DNA from: Closterium sp. Naga37s-1
Lineage: Eukaryota > Streptophyta > Zygnematophyceae > Desmidiales > Closteriaceae
Length of the DNA stretch: 64,000 bases
Reading direction: 5' to 3'
Assembly (NCBI GenBank): GCA_947471745.1
Contig: CANJKZ010000092.1
Coordinates: 3,955,001 to 4,019,000 of the forward strand
In this document: positions 21,880 to 32,070 of the stretch, one piece after another
Layout: the number at the start of each line of letters is the position of its first letter
Numbering within the stretch: the first letter of the stretch is position 1
The notes under the pieces: generated by a model
Databases searched by the model: none
Seen by the model: the letters and a program-made list of their open reading frames with translations, nothing else
Told to the model about the DNA's origin: nothing
Program-made: the position numbers and the translations under genes

Positions 21880-22520
21880 TACCCGTGCCCTAGGGCGCCT
21901 CGGCGTGTCACGCCCCTAGAGGCCCCTCTTGACGGCCCCGCGCTAGCCCCGTTCAGGCCCCGTCGGCCCCTTTAAGGCCCCGTTCAGGCCCCGCGCTAGC
22001 CCCGTTTAGGCCCCGTCGGCCCCGTTTCAGGCCCCGTCGGCCCCACGCTAGCCCCTCTCAGGCCCCGTCGACCCGCGCTAGCCCCTTTTCAGGCCCCGTC
22101 GGCCCCGCGCTAGCCCCTCTCAGGCCCCGTCGACCCGCGCTAGCCCCGCTTCAGGCCCCGTCGGCCCCGTTTCAGGCCCCGTCGGCCCCGCGCTAGCCCC
22201 TCTCAGGCCCCGTCGGCCCGCGCTAGCCCCGTTTCAGGCCCCGTCGGCCCGCGCTAGCCCCGTCTCAGGCCCCGTAGGCCCCGCGCTAGCCCCTCTCAGG
22301 CCCCGTCGGCCCCGCGCTAGCCCCATTCAGGCCCCGATCGGGCCCGCGCTAGCCCCGTTTCAGGCCCCTTCGGCCCCGTTTCAGGCCCCGTCGGCCCCGC
22401 GCTAGCCCCGTTCAGGCCCCGTCGGCCCCTTGCTAGCCCCGTCAAGGCCCCGTTTGGCCCCGCACTAGCCCCGCTCAGGCCCCGATCGGCCCCGCGCTCG
22501 CCCCTCTAGGGCCCCAACCG
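21880..22520 (+). repeat. GC-rich leader minisatellite of Copia-2
   Basis: Irregular tandem copies of about 20-33 bp built from gcgctagccccgtttcaggc and ccccgtcggccc. They occupy the leader between the primer site and gag. No open frame spans them. Confidence 0.9.
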
Positions 22521-22769
22521 GCCCCGTGCCTACCTCGCCGACCCGTGCCCACCACCCAGAGGCCCCGGGCGGCCCGTTCCCGCCGCAGCACAAGAGGGAG
22601 AGCGGGCGGCCCGTCCCCGCCGTGACCTGAGCCGAGCCGCGCGCCCCGAGCCGAGCCGCGCCACCCAGCCGAGCCGCGACCCGACCTGAACCGAGCCGCG
22701 CCGCCCTGCCCTACCTGGTTCGTCCTACCTGCTTCTCCTACCGCTACTGCTGCTATTTCTACTGTTCCT

Positions 22770-25700
22770 ATGGCTAGCCCACAGGTTCTCGTGTTCGATG
22801 CTGAGGGCCGCCCTGTGAAGTTTGACACCTGGCTCGATGACCTGCACCTCTACCTACAGCTCACAGCCAAGGATGACATCTCACTGTACGATCACGCCCT
22901 AGGCCTTGTCACTGCCCCTGCTGCTACTGCTGACAGCACTGCTCGCTCACAGTGGCAGACTCGTGATGCCCACGCTCGCTTCGCCATTCGCAACTCCCTG
23001 CCGATAGACGAACGCGAGCACTTTGGTCAGCACAAGACTGCACCGGCACTGTACACAGCTGTAGTTGCTCGCTACTCCTCACCTGCCTCTGCCGCACTAG
23101 GCCGTCTCTCCCTCCCCTACCTGTTTCCCGACCTGGCCTCCTTTCACACAGTCGCTGACCTCATCACGCACCTCCGTACTAGTGAGGCCCGCTTCCGTGC
23201 CGCCATGCCTACTGAGTTCCTTGCCACGCACCCCCCTCCACTCTGGCTCACTCTCTATCACCTAGTCACCCGCCTCCCTGACACACTGCGTGCTGTCAGG
23301 GACCACTTCCTAGCTCGTTGCCCCACTGAGCTCACCATTGCCCTCCTCGAGAAGGAGCTACTTGCAGCTGAGGCTAGCATAGTCGCTGTAGGTGCCTCTC
23401 GTGGCGACCCCCGTACCCCGTTCTTTGAGGGGTGTTCTCCTTCCCCCCTTCTTCCCTCTGTCGCCTCTGCTGCTGCTGTCGACCTTCTTGGTACTGAGAA
23501 GGTCGGCGCTGCGTCTGCCTCGAGCGGACGCCGCAGCGGCAAGGGCAAAGGGGGCAAGGGTAGTGGCGGTGACGGCGGGGGAGGCGGCGGTGGGGGCGGT
23601 GGAGGCAGTGGGGGTGGTGGCTCGGCTGGAGGGGCGAGTGGTAGCGGTGGGGGTGGTGGCGGCAGCGGCGGGGGAGGTGGCAGGAGTGGAGGCGGCGGTT
23701 GGGGTGGCGGTGGACGAGGCGGCGGCAGGGGTTGGGGTGGTCGAGGAGGTGGCAGCGGTGGTGGTGGCCGTGGAGGCGCTGGCGGTGGCCAGGGCCAGCA
23801 GCACACTCTCTCGCCCCAGGAGGTCCGTGAGTGGTACTCTCAGCACGGGGGTGGGGGTGGTCTTAGCTGCACGTACGTCATTCGCACTGGTGACCGCACT
23901 GGTCAGCAGTGTGGACGACCGCACGCCACACAGCGCTGCTTCTCTCGTCTCGACGACGCTTGGCGTGTTCAGTTCCCTCAGGCCACTGAGCTGCCCCGCT
24001 GGCTTGATCTCCTGAAGAAGGGGATTGATATCTATGCTCTAGACTTTGATGCTATTCTATCTACCATGTATGTGATGTCTACTAGTGGAGAGGGTGCTGA
24101 GTACTTGTGTGTGCCGCCCGACCCGGGCATTAGGGCCAGTGCGTCTGCCGCTCCAGGTACTCACGTGTCGGCTACCCCAGGTGCTGGTGAGGCTGCTGCT
24201 CTAGGTGCTCGTGTGTCTCCCCCCCTTGGTACTGCGTCGACTGCCGCACTGCACACCTTCACCCTGGACTCAGGTGCTTCTCGCTGCTTCTTTCGTGACC
24301 GCACTGCCCTTGAGCCGCTTGCTCGACCAGTTGCTGTCTCCCTTGCTGACCCCTCTGGGGGTCCGGTCATTGCGACCTCTTCCACTGTCCTTCCCTGCCC
24401 TGCGGTCCCGTCGGGCACACTGTCAGGTCTCCACCTCCCCTCGTTCTCTACGAACTTGGTGGCAGGCTGTGCACTCCAGGACGGGGGTGTTCACCAGTTC
24501 ACCCCTGCCTATGAGCGCGTGACACACTGCACGTGTGCTCGTACGGGCCGTCACTTGGCTACCTTCACTCGGCAGCCGGGGTCGGACCTGTACACACTGA
24601 CTACTGAGTCCCCTCAGGTTGCTGCGACTGCGTCCGCGTCCGCGTCAGGTCAGCTGTCCGCCCCCTGCTCGTGTCGCTCTTTGGCACACGAGACTGTCCT
24701 CTGGCACCACCGCCTTGGCCACCCGTCTGTGCAGCGGCTTCGTGCCATGCACTCCAGGTACCTTGTCTCTGGCCTGCCCAGGGTCCTTCCTCCCCTCCCA
24801 CCCTCGCCTGCTCCTACCTGTCTCCCCTGTGTCGAGGGACGGCAGCGCGCCGCTCCTCACTCCCCCTCGTTCCCCCCGACGACTGCTCCCTTGCAGACAC
24901 TCCACATGGACGTGTGGGGCCCAGCCCGCGTCCGTGGTCAGGGTCAGGAGAGGTACTTCCTGATAGTTGTTGACGACTACTCGCGCTACACCTCGGTCTT
25001 CCCCTTGCGCACCAAGGGTGAGGTCCCTGATGTCTTGATCCCTTGGATCCGCAGAGCCCGTCTCCAGCTCAGCGAGCGTTTTCACTCGGACTTTCCTGTC
25101 CTGCGCTTGCACTCTGACAGAGGTGGTGAGTTCTCCTCCGACCTCTTGGCAGCCTACTGTGCTGAGCACGGCATTGAGCAGTCGTTCACGCTTCCGGCTT
25201 CTCCACAGCAGAATGGGGTTGCGGAGCGCCGCATTGGCCTGGTCATGGAGGTCGCCCGTACCTCCTTGATCCATGCGGCTGCCCCCCACTTTCTGTGGCC
25301 GTTTGCGGTCCGGTACGCTGCGCATCAGCTCAACCTCTGGCCCCGTGTCTCCTTGCCGGAGACCTCGCCCACGCTACTGTGGACGGGGGAGGTTGGCGAT
25401 GCGTCGCGTTTCCGGGTCTGGGGGTCTCGAGCTTTTGTCCGCGATTCGTCTGCGGACAAGCTCTCCTCCCGTGCTGTTCCCTGCGTCTTCCTCGGCTTTG
25501 TCCCGGACGCGTCTGGTTGGCAGTTTTACCACGCCACCTCGCGCCGAGTCTTGCCCTCCCAGGACGTCACTTTTGACGAGTCCGTCCCCTACTACCGCCT
25601 CTTCCCCTACCGCACTGCCCCGCTCCCCCCCCCGCCTCTCTTCCTCTCGCCAGGTGCTGCTGTTGCAGACCCCCTCCCCCCTCAGGGTGCCGCTCCCTCA

Positions 25701-27851
25701 GGTGTGTCTCAGGTAGACCCGGTTGAGCCTGTTGAGGTAGCTGTCGACTCTCGTCCTGCTGGGGGTGCTGAGCCTGGGGGTGTGGAGCCTGGGGGTGTGG
25801 AGCCTGGGGGTGTGGAGCCTGGGGGTGTGGAGCCTGGGGGTGTGGAGCTTGAGGGTGCTGAGCTTGGGGGTGTGGAGCCTCGTGGTACTGAGCTGCGGAG
25901 TCCGGAGTCTGGGGGTTCTGCGTCTGGAGGTACGAGGTCTGGGAGTCCTACACCTGGAGGAGCCCTCTCCTCGGAGCAGCTACGTGCGTGGTACTTAGAG
26001 TACTGCAGCCTCCGGAGAGGTACCGCTCGAGCCGGACGTACTACTGGGACTGGTGCTAGTACTTCTTCTCCCGTTCGGGAGCTCCCCTCCCGCGAGCGGA
26101 TCCGTGAGTGGTACGAGCGGCGCTGCACTCTTCGGAGTGGCGTGCCTCGTGTTACGAACCCCGCTGCTGTTGGAGCTGCTGCTGGTGCTGAGGACCCGGG
26201 CGTTGGAGCTGCTGCTGGTGCTGAGGACCCGGGCGTTGGAGCTGCTGCTGGTGCTGAGGACCCGGGTGTTGGAGCCACTGCTGGTGCTGAGGACCCGGGC
26301 GTTGGAGCTGCTGCTGGTGCTGAGGACCCGGGCGTTGGAGCTGCTGCTGGTGCTGAGGACCCGGGCGTTGGAGCTACTGCTGGTGCTGAGGACCCGGGCG
26401 TTGGAGCTACCGCTGGTGCTGAGGACGTGGGCGCTGGAGCTGCTGCTGGTGCTGCGGACCCTGGTGCGGGTGTCCCTGCTGGCTCTGGTGTCGCTGCTCA
26501 GTCTCAGCCGTACTTTGTTCCGCTCCTTCAGCAGGTTCTTGGTCAGCTTCCTCCTCCTTTTCCTCCTCCCTCCTTAGAGTGTCCTCAGCCTGTCCAGCTG
26601 CAGTCGGCGTTACCGTCTGCCTCCTCTCTCCTTGGTCCTGCTCCTTACACTGGTCCGACTGGAGGTCTTACTGAGCGGCGTGAGCCTGCGTCACGTCCTG
26701 GGTCGCCTGTCCGCACTGCTCTCTCTAGTCGTCGAGTCCAGCGTCAGCGTCTTCCTGCTGTCCCAGGCACTCACCGGATGGCGCTTCGTCCGTCCACTGC
26801 TCCACAGCGTGTCCCACTGCCGTCTCCTCCTGCTTCTTCTCTTCCTGCTCTTCCTGACCCTGGGTCAGACTCTCTTCGTGCTACCAGTCCTGCTGTCACG
26901 CGTCTCCTGGCCACTGTTGTCACTGACCCTTCCTTTGAGTCTGCTGCTGCGTCTGCCTTAGTTGCTGAGCTTGTCGACTTTGCTGCTCGCTGTCGTCTAG
27001 ACTACGCTGCTAGCCTAGTTGCTGAGTCTGAGTCTGTCTGTCCTCCGTCCGTCGGGGGTGAGTGTGCTCTTGGCACTGACGTCCTTGAGGACAGGCAGGA
27101 GGAGTTCCAGTGCTTTGCTGCCGCTTTGCCCCATCTCGTGTCCATGCTCGTTGCCCCTGAGGGAGACCCGGATGCACCAGACATCCCGACCCCACGCTCT
27201 TACGCAGAGGCGATGGCCGGTCCCTACTCCTCTCAGTGGCAGTCAGCCATGGACACAGAGATGGCTTCCTGGAAGTCCACAGGCACCTACGTCGACGAGG
27301 TTCCCCCGCCTGGGGCGAACATCGTCAGTGGCATGTGGATTTTCAGGGTGAAGCGGCCGCCGGGTTCTCCGCCTGTCTTCAAGGCGCGTTACGTTGCACG
27401 AGGCTTCAGTCAGCGCGAGGGAGTTGACTTCTTCCAGACCTTCTCCCCGACCCCGAAGATGACCACTCTTCGGGTTCTGCTGCACGTCGCCGCTCAGCGT
27501 GACTACGAGCTCCACTCGCTTGACTTCAGCACTGCTTTCCTGCAGGGTTCTGCGGAGGCACGCGAACGTCGTCGAGGATGCGATGGCACACGCGACTATG
27601 GGCTGGTATCCCGGAGTCGATGTGGCTCGTCAGGCGCAGACAACAGCCGACGGATGCCCAACGAGGCAAGTCGGGCCAATCGTCTGCGCGCATCTGTGAG
27701 CGTGCGCACTGCTGTGTTCTACGGGGCAACGCTGGACAGCCGCTCTGCTGCAGCGTTGGCACGCCGTCGACCTGCTCTGTTGGCAGGTTGCCCTTCTGCA
27801 GTGCTGGCGCGGCTCCTCTACGCAACGCTGGCAGGCGGTCGACCAGGCTAG
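22770..27851 (+). CDS. Copia-2 gag-pol polyprotein, truncated in RT and fused to LTR sequence
   Basis: The frame is open for 1,693 codons. Gag begins MASPQVLVFDAEGRPVKFDT and is followed by a Gly-rich linker (DNA 23530-23800). The protease site TLDSGASRCFF has an intact DSG. An integrase zinc motif leads to a core with HMDVWGPARV, LHSDRGGEF and PQQNGVAERR, so the DDE residues appear present. RT starts WIFRVKRPPGSPPVFKARYV and stops at DFSTAFLQG (27547). The remaining about 100 codons are read from the Copia-1 3' LTR and are not retroelement protein. RT catalytic YVDD and RNase H are absent, so it cannot be autonomous. Two in-frame repeat tracts lie between integrase and RT: a GGVEP pentapeptide at 25765-25860 and an 11-residue GAAAGAEDPGV repeat at 26165-26430. 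Confidence 0.85.
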   Translation: MASPQVLVFDAEGRPVKFDTWLDDLHLYLQLTAKDDISLYDHALGLVTAPAATADSTARSQWQTRDAHARFAIRNSLPIDEREHFGQHKTAPALYTAVVARYSSPASAALGRLSLPYLFPDLASFHTVADLITHLRTSEARFRAAMPTEFLATHPPPLWLTLYHLVTRLPDTLRAVRDHFLARCPTELTIALLEKELLAAEASIVAVGASRGDPRTPFFEGCSPSPLLPSVASAAAVDLLGTEKVGAASASSGRRSGKGKGGKGSGGDGGGGGGGGGGGSGGGGSAGGASGSGGGGGGSGGGGGRSGGGGWGGGGRGGGRGWGGRGGGSGGGGRGGAGGGQGQQHTLSPQEVREWYSQHGGGGGLSCTYVIRTGDRTGQQCGRPHATQRCFSRLDDAWRVQFPQATELPRWLDLLKKGIDIYALDFDAILSTMYVMSTSGEGAEYLCVPPDPGIRASASAAPGTHVSATPGAGEAAALGARVSPPLGTASTAALHTFTLDSGASRCFFRDRTALEPLARPVAVSLADPSGGPVIATSSTVLPCPAVPSGTLSGLHLPSFSTNLVAGCALQDGGVHQFTPAYERVTHCTCARTGRHLATFTRQPGSDLYTLTTESPQVAATASASASGQLSAPCSCRSLAHETVLWHHRLGHPSVQRLRAMHSRYLVSGLPRVLPPLPPSPAPTCLPCVEGRQRAAPHSPSFPPTTAPLQTLHMDVWGPARVRGQGQERYFLIVVDDYSRYTSVFPLRTKGEVPDVLIPWIRRARLQLSERFHSDFPVLRLHSDRGGEFSSDLLAAYCAEHGIEQSFTLPASPQQNGVAERRIGLVMEVARTSLIHAAAPHFLWPFAVRYAAHQLNLWPRVSLPETSPTLLWTGEVGDASRFRVWGSRAFVRDSSADKLSSRAVPCVFLGFVPDASGWQFYHATSRRVLPSQDVTFDESVPYYRLFPYRTAPLPPPPLFLSPGAAVADPLPPQGAAPSGVSQVDPVEPVEVAVDSRPAGGAEPGGVEPGGVEPGGVEPGGVEPGGVELEGAELGGVEPRGTELRSPESGGSASGGTRSGSPTPGGALSSEQLRAWYLEYCSLRRGTARAGRTTGTGASTSSPVRELPSRERIREWYERRCTLRSGVPRVTNPAAVGAAAGAEDPGVGAAAGAEDPGVGAAAGAEDPGVGATAGAEDPGVGAAAGAEDPGVGAAAGAEDPGVGATAGAEDPGVGATAGAEDVGAGAAAGAADPGAGVPAGSGVAAQSQPYFVPLLQQVLGQLPPPFPPPSLECPQPVQLQSALPSASSLLGPAPYTGPTGGLTERREPASRPGSPVRTALSSRRVQRQRLPAVPGTHRMALRPSTAPQRVPLPSPPASSLPALPDPGSDSLRATSPAVTRLLATVVTDPSFESAAASALVAELVDFAARCRLDYAASLVAESESVCPPSVGGECALGTDVLEDRQEEFQCFAAALPHLVSMLVAPEGDPDAPDIPTPRSYAEAMAGPYSSQWQSAMDTEMASWKSTGTYVDEVPPPGANIVSGMWIFRVKRPPGSPPVFKARYVARGFSQREGVDFFQTFSPTPKMTTLRVLLHVAAQRDYELHSLDFSTAFLQGSAEARERRRGCDGTRDYGLVSRSRCGSSGADNSRRMPNEASRANRLRASVSVRTAVFYGATLDSRSAAALARRRPALLAGCPSAVLARLLYATLAGGRPG

Positions 27852-28058
27852 CAGCAGGGTTGCTAGGTGCCTGATGTAGTCATTGTTGTCATTGCTTGTT
27901 GAATCATTCTGTAATTCCAACTTTGCTAGTGGAAACTCTTGCCGATTTCTCACGTGAATGTGCAAGCACTATGGAACCAAGCAAAGCTACGATCACCTCT
28001 AGTAGTTCGTGCCAACCCCGTAGTCTAGCTCACTACCGTTGTAGAGTGACTCTCCGCA
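27548..28058 (+). repeat. Truncated 3' LTR of Copia-1
   Basis: Matches the last 530 bp of the 5' LTR (17788-18320). It ends CTCCGCA directly before the duplication GTCTG. Its first half was removed by the deletion that joined it to Copia-2 RT. Confidence 0.85.
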
Positions 28059-28063
28059 GTCTG

Positions 28064-29692
28064 CGCCGGTCAAGTAACAACGCCACACTTTGAATGCGTG
28101 CACGATTGCGAGCATTTCGCGGTCGTGTATTGGATGCAGTTTTCGTGACCTGTATGCGATGGGCTGTAGGCCGTTGCCGAAATCCTGTAGCAGTACGGCT
28201 CCGATTGCGATGTCGCTTGAGTCTGTAACTACTTCGAATGGGCGGTGTGGGTCGGCAATGCATAGAACGGGCGGTGAACAGAGAACAGTTTTCAGGGCAG
28301 AGAAGGCAGCGTGCTCTTTCTCCCCCCACGTAAAGGCGATCGTCTTCCGCAGCAGATCCGTCAGCGGGGCTGTTAACCGGGCCATGTTGGGGATGAACCG
28401 ACGCACGTAGTTAACGAACCCTAAAAAACTCTGTAGCTCCGTGATATTCGTCAGAAGGTGCCACGCTTTCACCGTGGCCAGCCTCCGAAATAACGTGCCC
28501 CATAAACTTTAGCCTGTCCTGAAAAAACTCGCACTTGGATCCCTTGGTCAGTTGTCGGAGCCGGTCTAAAATGTGAAACACTGCTTCAAGTTCAGCTAAA
28601 GGCTGCTGCTTATCGCGGCTGTAGACGAGGATGTCGTCGAGATAATTTGTCACGCATTTATCTTAGACGCCTAAACGCCTAAACGCCTCGTTCTGAAAAT
28701 TCCCCGGGCATTAGTCAGCCCGAAGGGCATCACGGTGTACTTGACTGACCCGTACCTAGTCCTAAATGCTGTCTTGGGGCAGTCCGATGGTTCGACCCGA
28801 ATCTGGTGGTAACCATAAGTCAATTTTCAAAAAGACCCGTGCTGTTCACAGTTGATCTATCAGTTTATCGGCGTGGGGAATGGGGTATCGCGACTTGACT
28901 GTTACCCTGTTCAGTGCTCTGTAGTTGATGCACATGCGAAAACCTCCGTCTTTTTCCCGGTGTGAACAATATTTGTGCGGCGAACGGTGACGAGCTCGGT
29001 CGGATGAATTTTTTTTTTCTAACAGGTAATCTAGCTGCTTCCTCAGTTCGTCGAGCTCGGGCTGTGTTAGTTGGAACGGTCGTTGTACAGTTGGCTGTGC
29101 GCCCGGTTCTAATTCTATTCGGTGGTCATGTGCCCGCTGAGGTGGCAGTCCCTCTGGTAAATCGTCCGAAAAAATCCCCGGGTACCGTTTCAGTAGCTCC
29201 TGGAGTTCGGGTGGTACCACTACCAGCAGTTTTTGAAAATCACTCGGCTGCTCTGTTTCTCCTACCAGTGCTTTATCCACCGCGTACACGTCAGCTCCAG
29301 CGGCGACAGCCCGTTTCATCGTGATGGCGTTGACATGGACCGTTGAAGACTCGGGCGACTGCCAGCGAGGTAGCCCGACCTAGTTACCGCTACTTCGTAT
29401 AGTGCAGCTACCCGTCATCCAGTCGATTTGTGGGTTATACCGTCGCAACCAATCACGTCCCAGTAAAACATCATGCCTATCCAATGTCGTTGTGAGCATC
29501 TCTTGTGTAAACCCGAATTTCCCCCCGCTGCGGACTTTTACTCTCTCCACCTTCTCCTATATGGCCAGCGGCGTGCCGTCGACTAAGCATGCATCTGCGG
29601 TAAACACCGACTAAGTGGCAGTTGCAACTTCCATTCGGTTGCGGTATTAACTAAGCTGTGACTTGCTCCTCCATCTATAAATATCTTCATTG
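28064..29692 (-). pseudogene. Gypsy protease, reverse transcriptase and start of RNase H
   Basis: In minus orientation: protease-like KIFIDGGASHSLV near 29690 (DGG where DSG/DTG is usual), an RT entry block with DHRIELEPGAQPTVQRPFQL and FRMCINYRALNRVTVKSRYP, the RT catalytic YLDDILVYS (28653 onward), then FLGFVNYVRRFIPNMARLTA and VWRCYLTGAD. The pieces are in at least three frames. The last codons continue at 17190 across the Copia insertion. Confidence 0.8.
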
Positions 29693-31198
29693 TGACAAAG
29701 TTCTTAGCTAGACTTAGGAGCCATAGCTAGTGAGGTAGGAAGTTGAGTTCGAGTTTAGGAAAAATGTCGAGAGGAATGAGGGGTTTCACTATAGGTTCAA
29801 GGGTACAAATATGAGACAACAAGCAAGAAAGGTGCACCACCAAATAGGAAAACGCTATAACTACAGTAATCAATCCTACAGGCAGTTACATATAGAAAAT
29901 ATTAAATTATATTTTCCGACACGCCCCCATAACTGGCTGTAGGAGATGAGTATGCAGTTAGCGCCCTCCGAAGGGGTACATCACGATTGCGCAGGAGGAG
30001 AAAAGTGTTTCAATAATACCACTCCCCTGGCTCCCCCACACCCTCACACCCTCTCACCCTCCCCCTCCCCCTCCCTTTCCCCCTCCCCCACACACTGCTG
30101 CAGGAGCAGCGGGGGGAAGAGAGGAGAGGTGGAGGGACGGGTGCTGGGTGGTCTCACACCCGCCACCCCAGTGCCACTCCCCGGGCTCCCCCACACCCTC
30201 ACACCCTCCCCCCCAGCGGCAGCTGTAGCAGCGGGAAAAAAAAGGAGGAGGAGAGGGGGGGGGGGGGGGGGGGGGGGGGGGCCGACGCACGGCCTCCCCG
30301 GGTGCCAAAGCAGGCGGCAGAGGGGGCGACGCCTGCCCCCCCCTTCCAGGTCGCCCTTCCCGGCACCTGTCGAGGTGACCTGAGGGGGCCGCGTGCGGCC
30401 CCCGAAGGAGCCGCGACGGGTTACGGGAAAAGGGGGGGGGGCGGTGCACGTGCCCCCGGTGTGCCGCGGCTGGCGACGGGGCATGGCCGGGGCGGGGTCG
30501 GGGCCGCAAGTGGGCGGGGCCGTAGGTGGCATCGGGGCCTCAGGTGGCGGGGCCGCAGGTTGGCGACGGGGCCGTAGGGCCGCAGGAAGGGCGGCGGTGG
30601 GGCCACTGAAAGGGCGGGCGAAGGGCTGCTGGTAGGGCGGCGACGGGGCCCGCTGAAAGGGCGGGCGACGGGGCCTGCTGAAAGGCGGGCGACGGGGCCG
30701 CTGAAAGGGCGGGCGACGGGGCCTGCTGAAGGGCGGGCGACGACGGGGCCGCTGAAAGGGCGGCGATGGGGCCGCTGAAAGGGCGGCGACGGGGCCGCGG
30801 AAGGGCGGCGACGGGGCCGCGAAGGGGCCGCGAGGGGCCTTTGAAAGGGCGGCGACGGGGCCGCTAAGAGAAAATTAAGGGGGCACGCCACGGGGCGTGC
30901 AGAACACAGAGTAGCAGCGGAAGCAATAGGGCGGGTCCGCAGGCCAGGACCGTGATCACTCTGATAGCATGACAAAGTTCTTAGCTAGACTTAGGAGCCA
31001 TAGCTAGTGAGGTAGGAAGTTGAGTTCGAGTTTAGGAAAAATGTCGAGAGGAATGAGGGGTTTCACTATAGGTTCAAGGGTACAAATATGAGACAACAAG
31101 CAAGAAAGGTGCACCACCAAATAGGAAAACGCTATAACTACAGTAATCAATCCTACAGGCAGTTACATATAGAAAATATTAAATTATATTTTCCGACA
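29693..31198 (-). mobile_element. Young non-autonomous LTR retrotransposon (1.5 kb)
   Basis: Two 229-bp LTRs (29693-29921 and 30970-31198) are identical by eye. The element is flanked by 5-bp duplications CATTG (29688-29692 and 31199-31203). Orientation is minus: after the LTR at 30970 the minus strand reads TGCTATCAGAGT, one mismatch from the initiator-Met primer site, and a G-rich polypurine tract lies next to 29922. The 1.05-kb interior encodes nothing recognisable. It holds pyrimidine tracts, a run of about 27 G (30256-30282), and a GC-rich minisatellite with gggcggcgacggggccgctg units (30420-30870). It must be mobilised in trans. Confidence 0.9.
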
Positions 31199-31690
31199 CA
31201 TTGCTGGTCCTTGTATATTTGCCGTGAATTTGTATTGGGCAATCCGTCGCTATACCCTCCTTATTCATCCGAGCTAGATCGATTGCGTGAATCGGTACTG
31301 TGACTCGGTGAGGGTCGGTGAGGTTGGGCAAGCAGGTAATTTTGTCAGTAATTGGTCCGTTTTCTACTGACTGCTGCCGTTTCCCTGCCTCTGAGACTCC
31401 CTCCCCTGCTTTGCTCCGCGGCTCCTCAGCTCCTCTGGACATTCACTCTTGCGATGGCCCGGCCTATTGCAAGCAATGCAGCGCCCCTTAAACGGCGCGG
31501 CAGCTGCATTCGCCGCAACGGCGTGTACGGTGGCGTGCTCAGTCGGTCCCCGAGGACGATGTCCGTAATAGGACCCCGGTCTTGGACGGCGCAGGATGTC
31601 GATTTTCTCGGCGAGCGTGAGGATCTCGTTAAATTTCGAGAGCCCGCGTAGCACGATTTCGTGCGAGATGTCCGGCCGGACATCTCGTCA
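31199..31690 (-). pseudogene. Gypsy gag fragment with CCHC zinc knuckle
   Basis: The minus strand encodes HEIVLRGLSKFNEILTLAEK-like gag sequence, then CIACNRPGHRKSEC (a CX2CX4HX4C knuckle) and DPHRVTVPIHAIDLAR. The N-terminal gag is missing. A 24-base perfect palindrome (31664-31687, half site CGAGATGTCCGG) lies at its broken edge. Confidence 0.75.
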
Positions 31691-31723
31691 ACTTCACGTA
31701 CGCGCACCCCGTTTCCTGTACCC

Positions 31724-32070
31724 CGTCAGAGGTCCACTGGTGATCCCCGATTGATCATAGGGAAGGGTTACAGGCATGTTGGCCTGGGGGGTTATGGGCG
31801 CCCTCACCCGCTACACAAACAAGGCCTTTTATCCTAGTGGTCTAGTGGCTGGGATTCTGACATGGTATCAGAGCTAAGGTCTCGGGTTCGAATCCCAGTG
31901 TGTGCACTTCGGGCATCCCAGTGCGAGGGGGGTGTCAAAGGTCCACTGGTGATCCCCGATTGATCCTAGGGAAGGGTTACAGGCACGTTGGCCTGGGGGG
32001 TTATGGGCGCACTAACCCGCTACTTAACAAGCCTTTTTATCCCAATGGTCTAATGGTTGGGATTCTGCCA
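31724..32070 (+). mobile_element. TRIM/SMART-like miniature LTR retrotransposon (347 bp)
   Basis: Two terminal repeats of about 138 bp (31724-31862 and 31933-32070) share GGTCCACTGGTGATCCCCGA and end GGGATTCTGACA / GGGATTCTGCCA. Right after the first comes TGGTATCAGAGC (31863-31874), a perfect initiator-Met primer site. Right before the second is the purine tract GCGAGGGGGG. The interior is only about 70 bp. It contains GGTTCGAATCC, a perfect tRNA B-box, and the LTR contains TGGTCTAGTGG, an A-box match, so a tRNA-derived origin of part of the element is possible. Target duplications could not be confirmed. Confidence 0.75.

Larger units (their letters stand above)
17191..28058 (+). mobile_element. 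Copia-1 insertion in Gypsy, itself carrying Copia-2
   Basis: The insertion splits the Gypsy RNase H codons (YLTGAD ... VRTDHKS) and is bounded by 5-bp duplications GTCTG at 17186-17190 and 28059-28063. It starts TGTAAACG and ends CTCCGCA. The 5' LTR is 17191-18320; the 3' LTR survives only as 27548-28058. Inside are a decayed gag-pol (18421-21672) and a second Copia element beginning at 21673. A deletion joined the RT domain of Copia-2 directly to the middle of the Copia-1 3' LTR. Confidence 0.85.

Noticed and set aside
23258..23924. Minus-strand Pro-rich frames over the Copia-2 Gly-rich linker
   Set aside because: They are shadows of poly-Gly coding sequence.
31838..31896. Possible tRNA gene (A-box TGGTCTAGTGG and B-box GGTTCGAATCC)
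   Set aside because: The sequence between the boxes is an LTR end plus a perfect primer-binding site and cannot fold as a tRNA with paired acceptor and anticodon arms. It is annotated as part of a TRIM.
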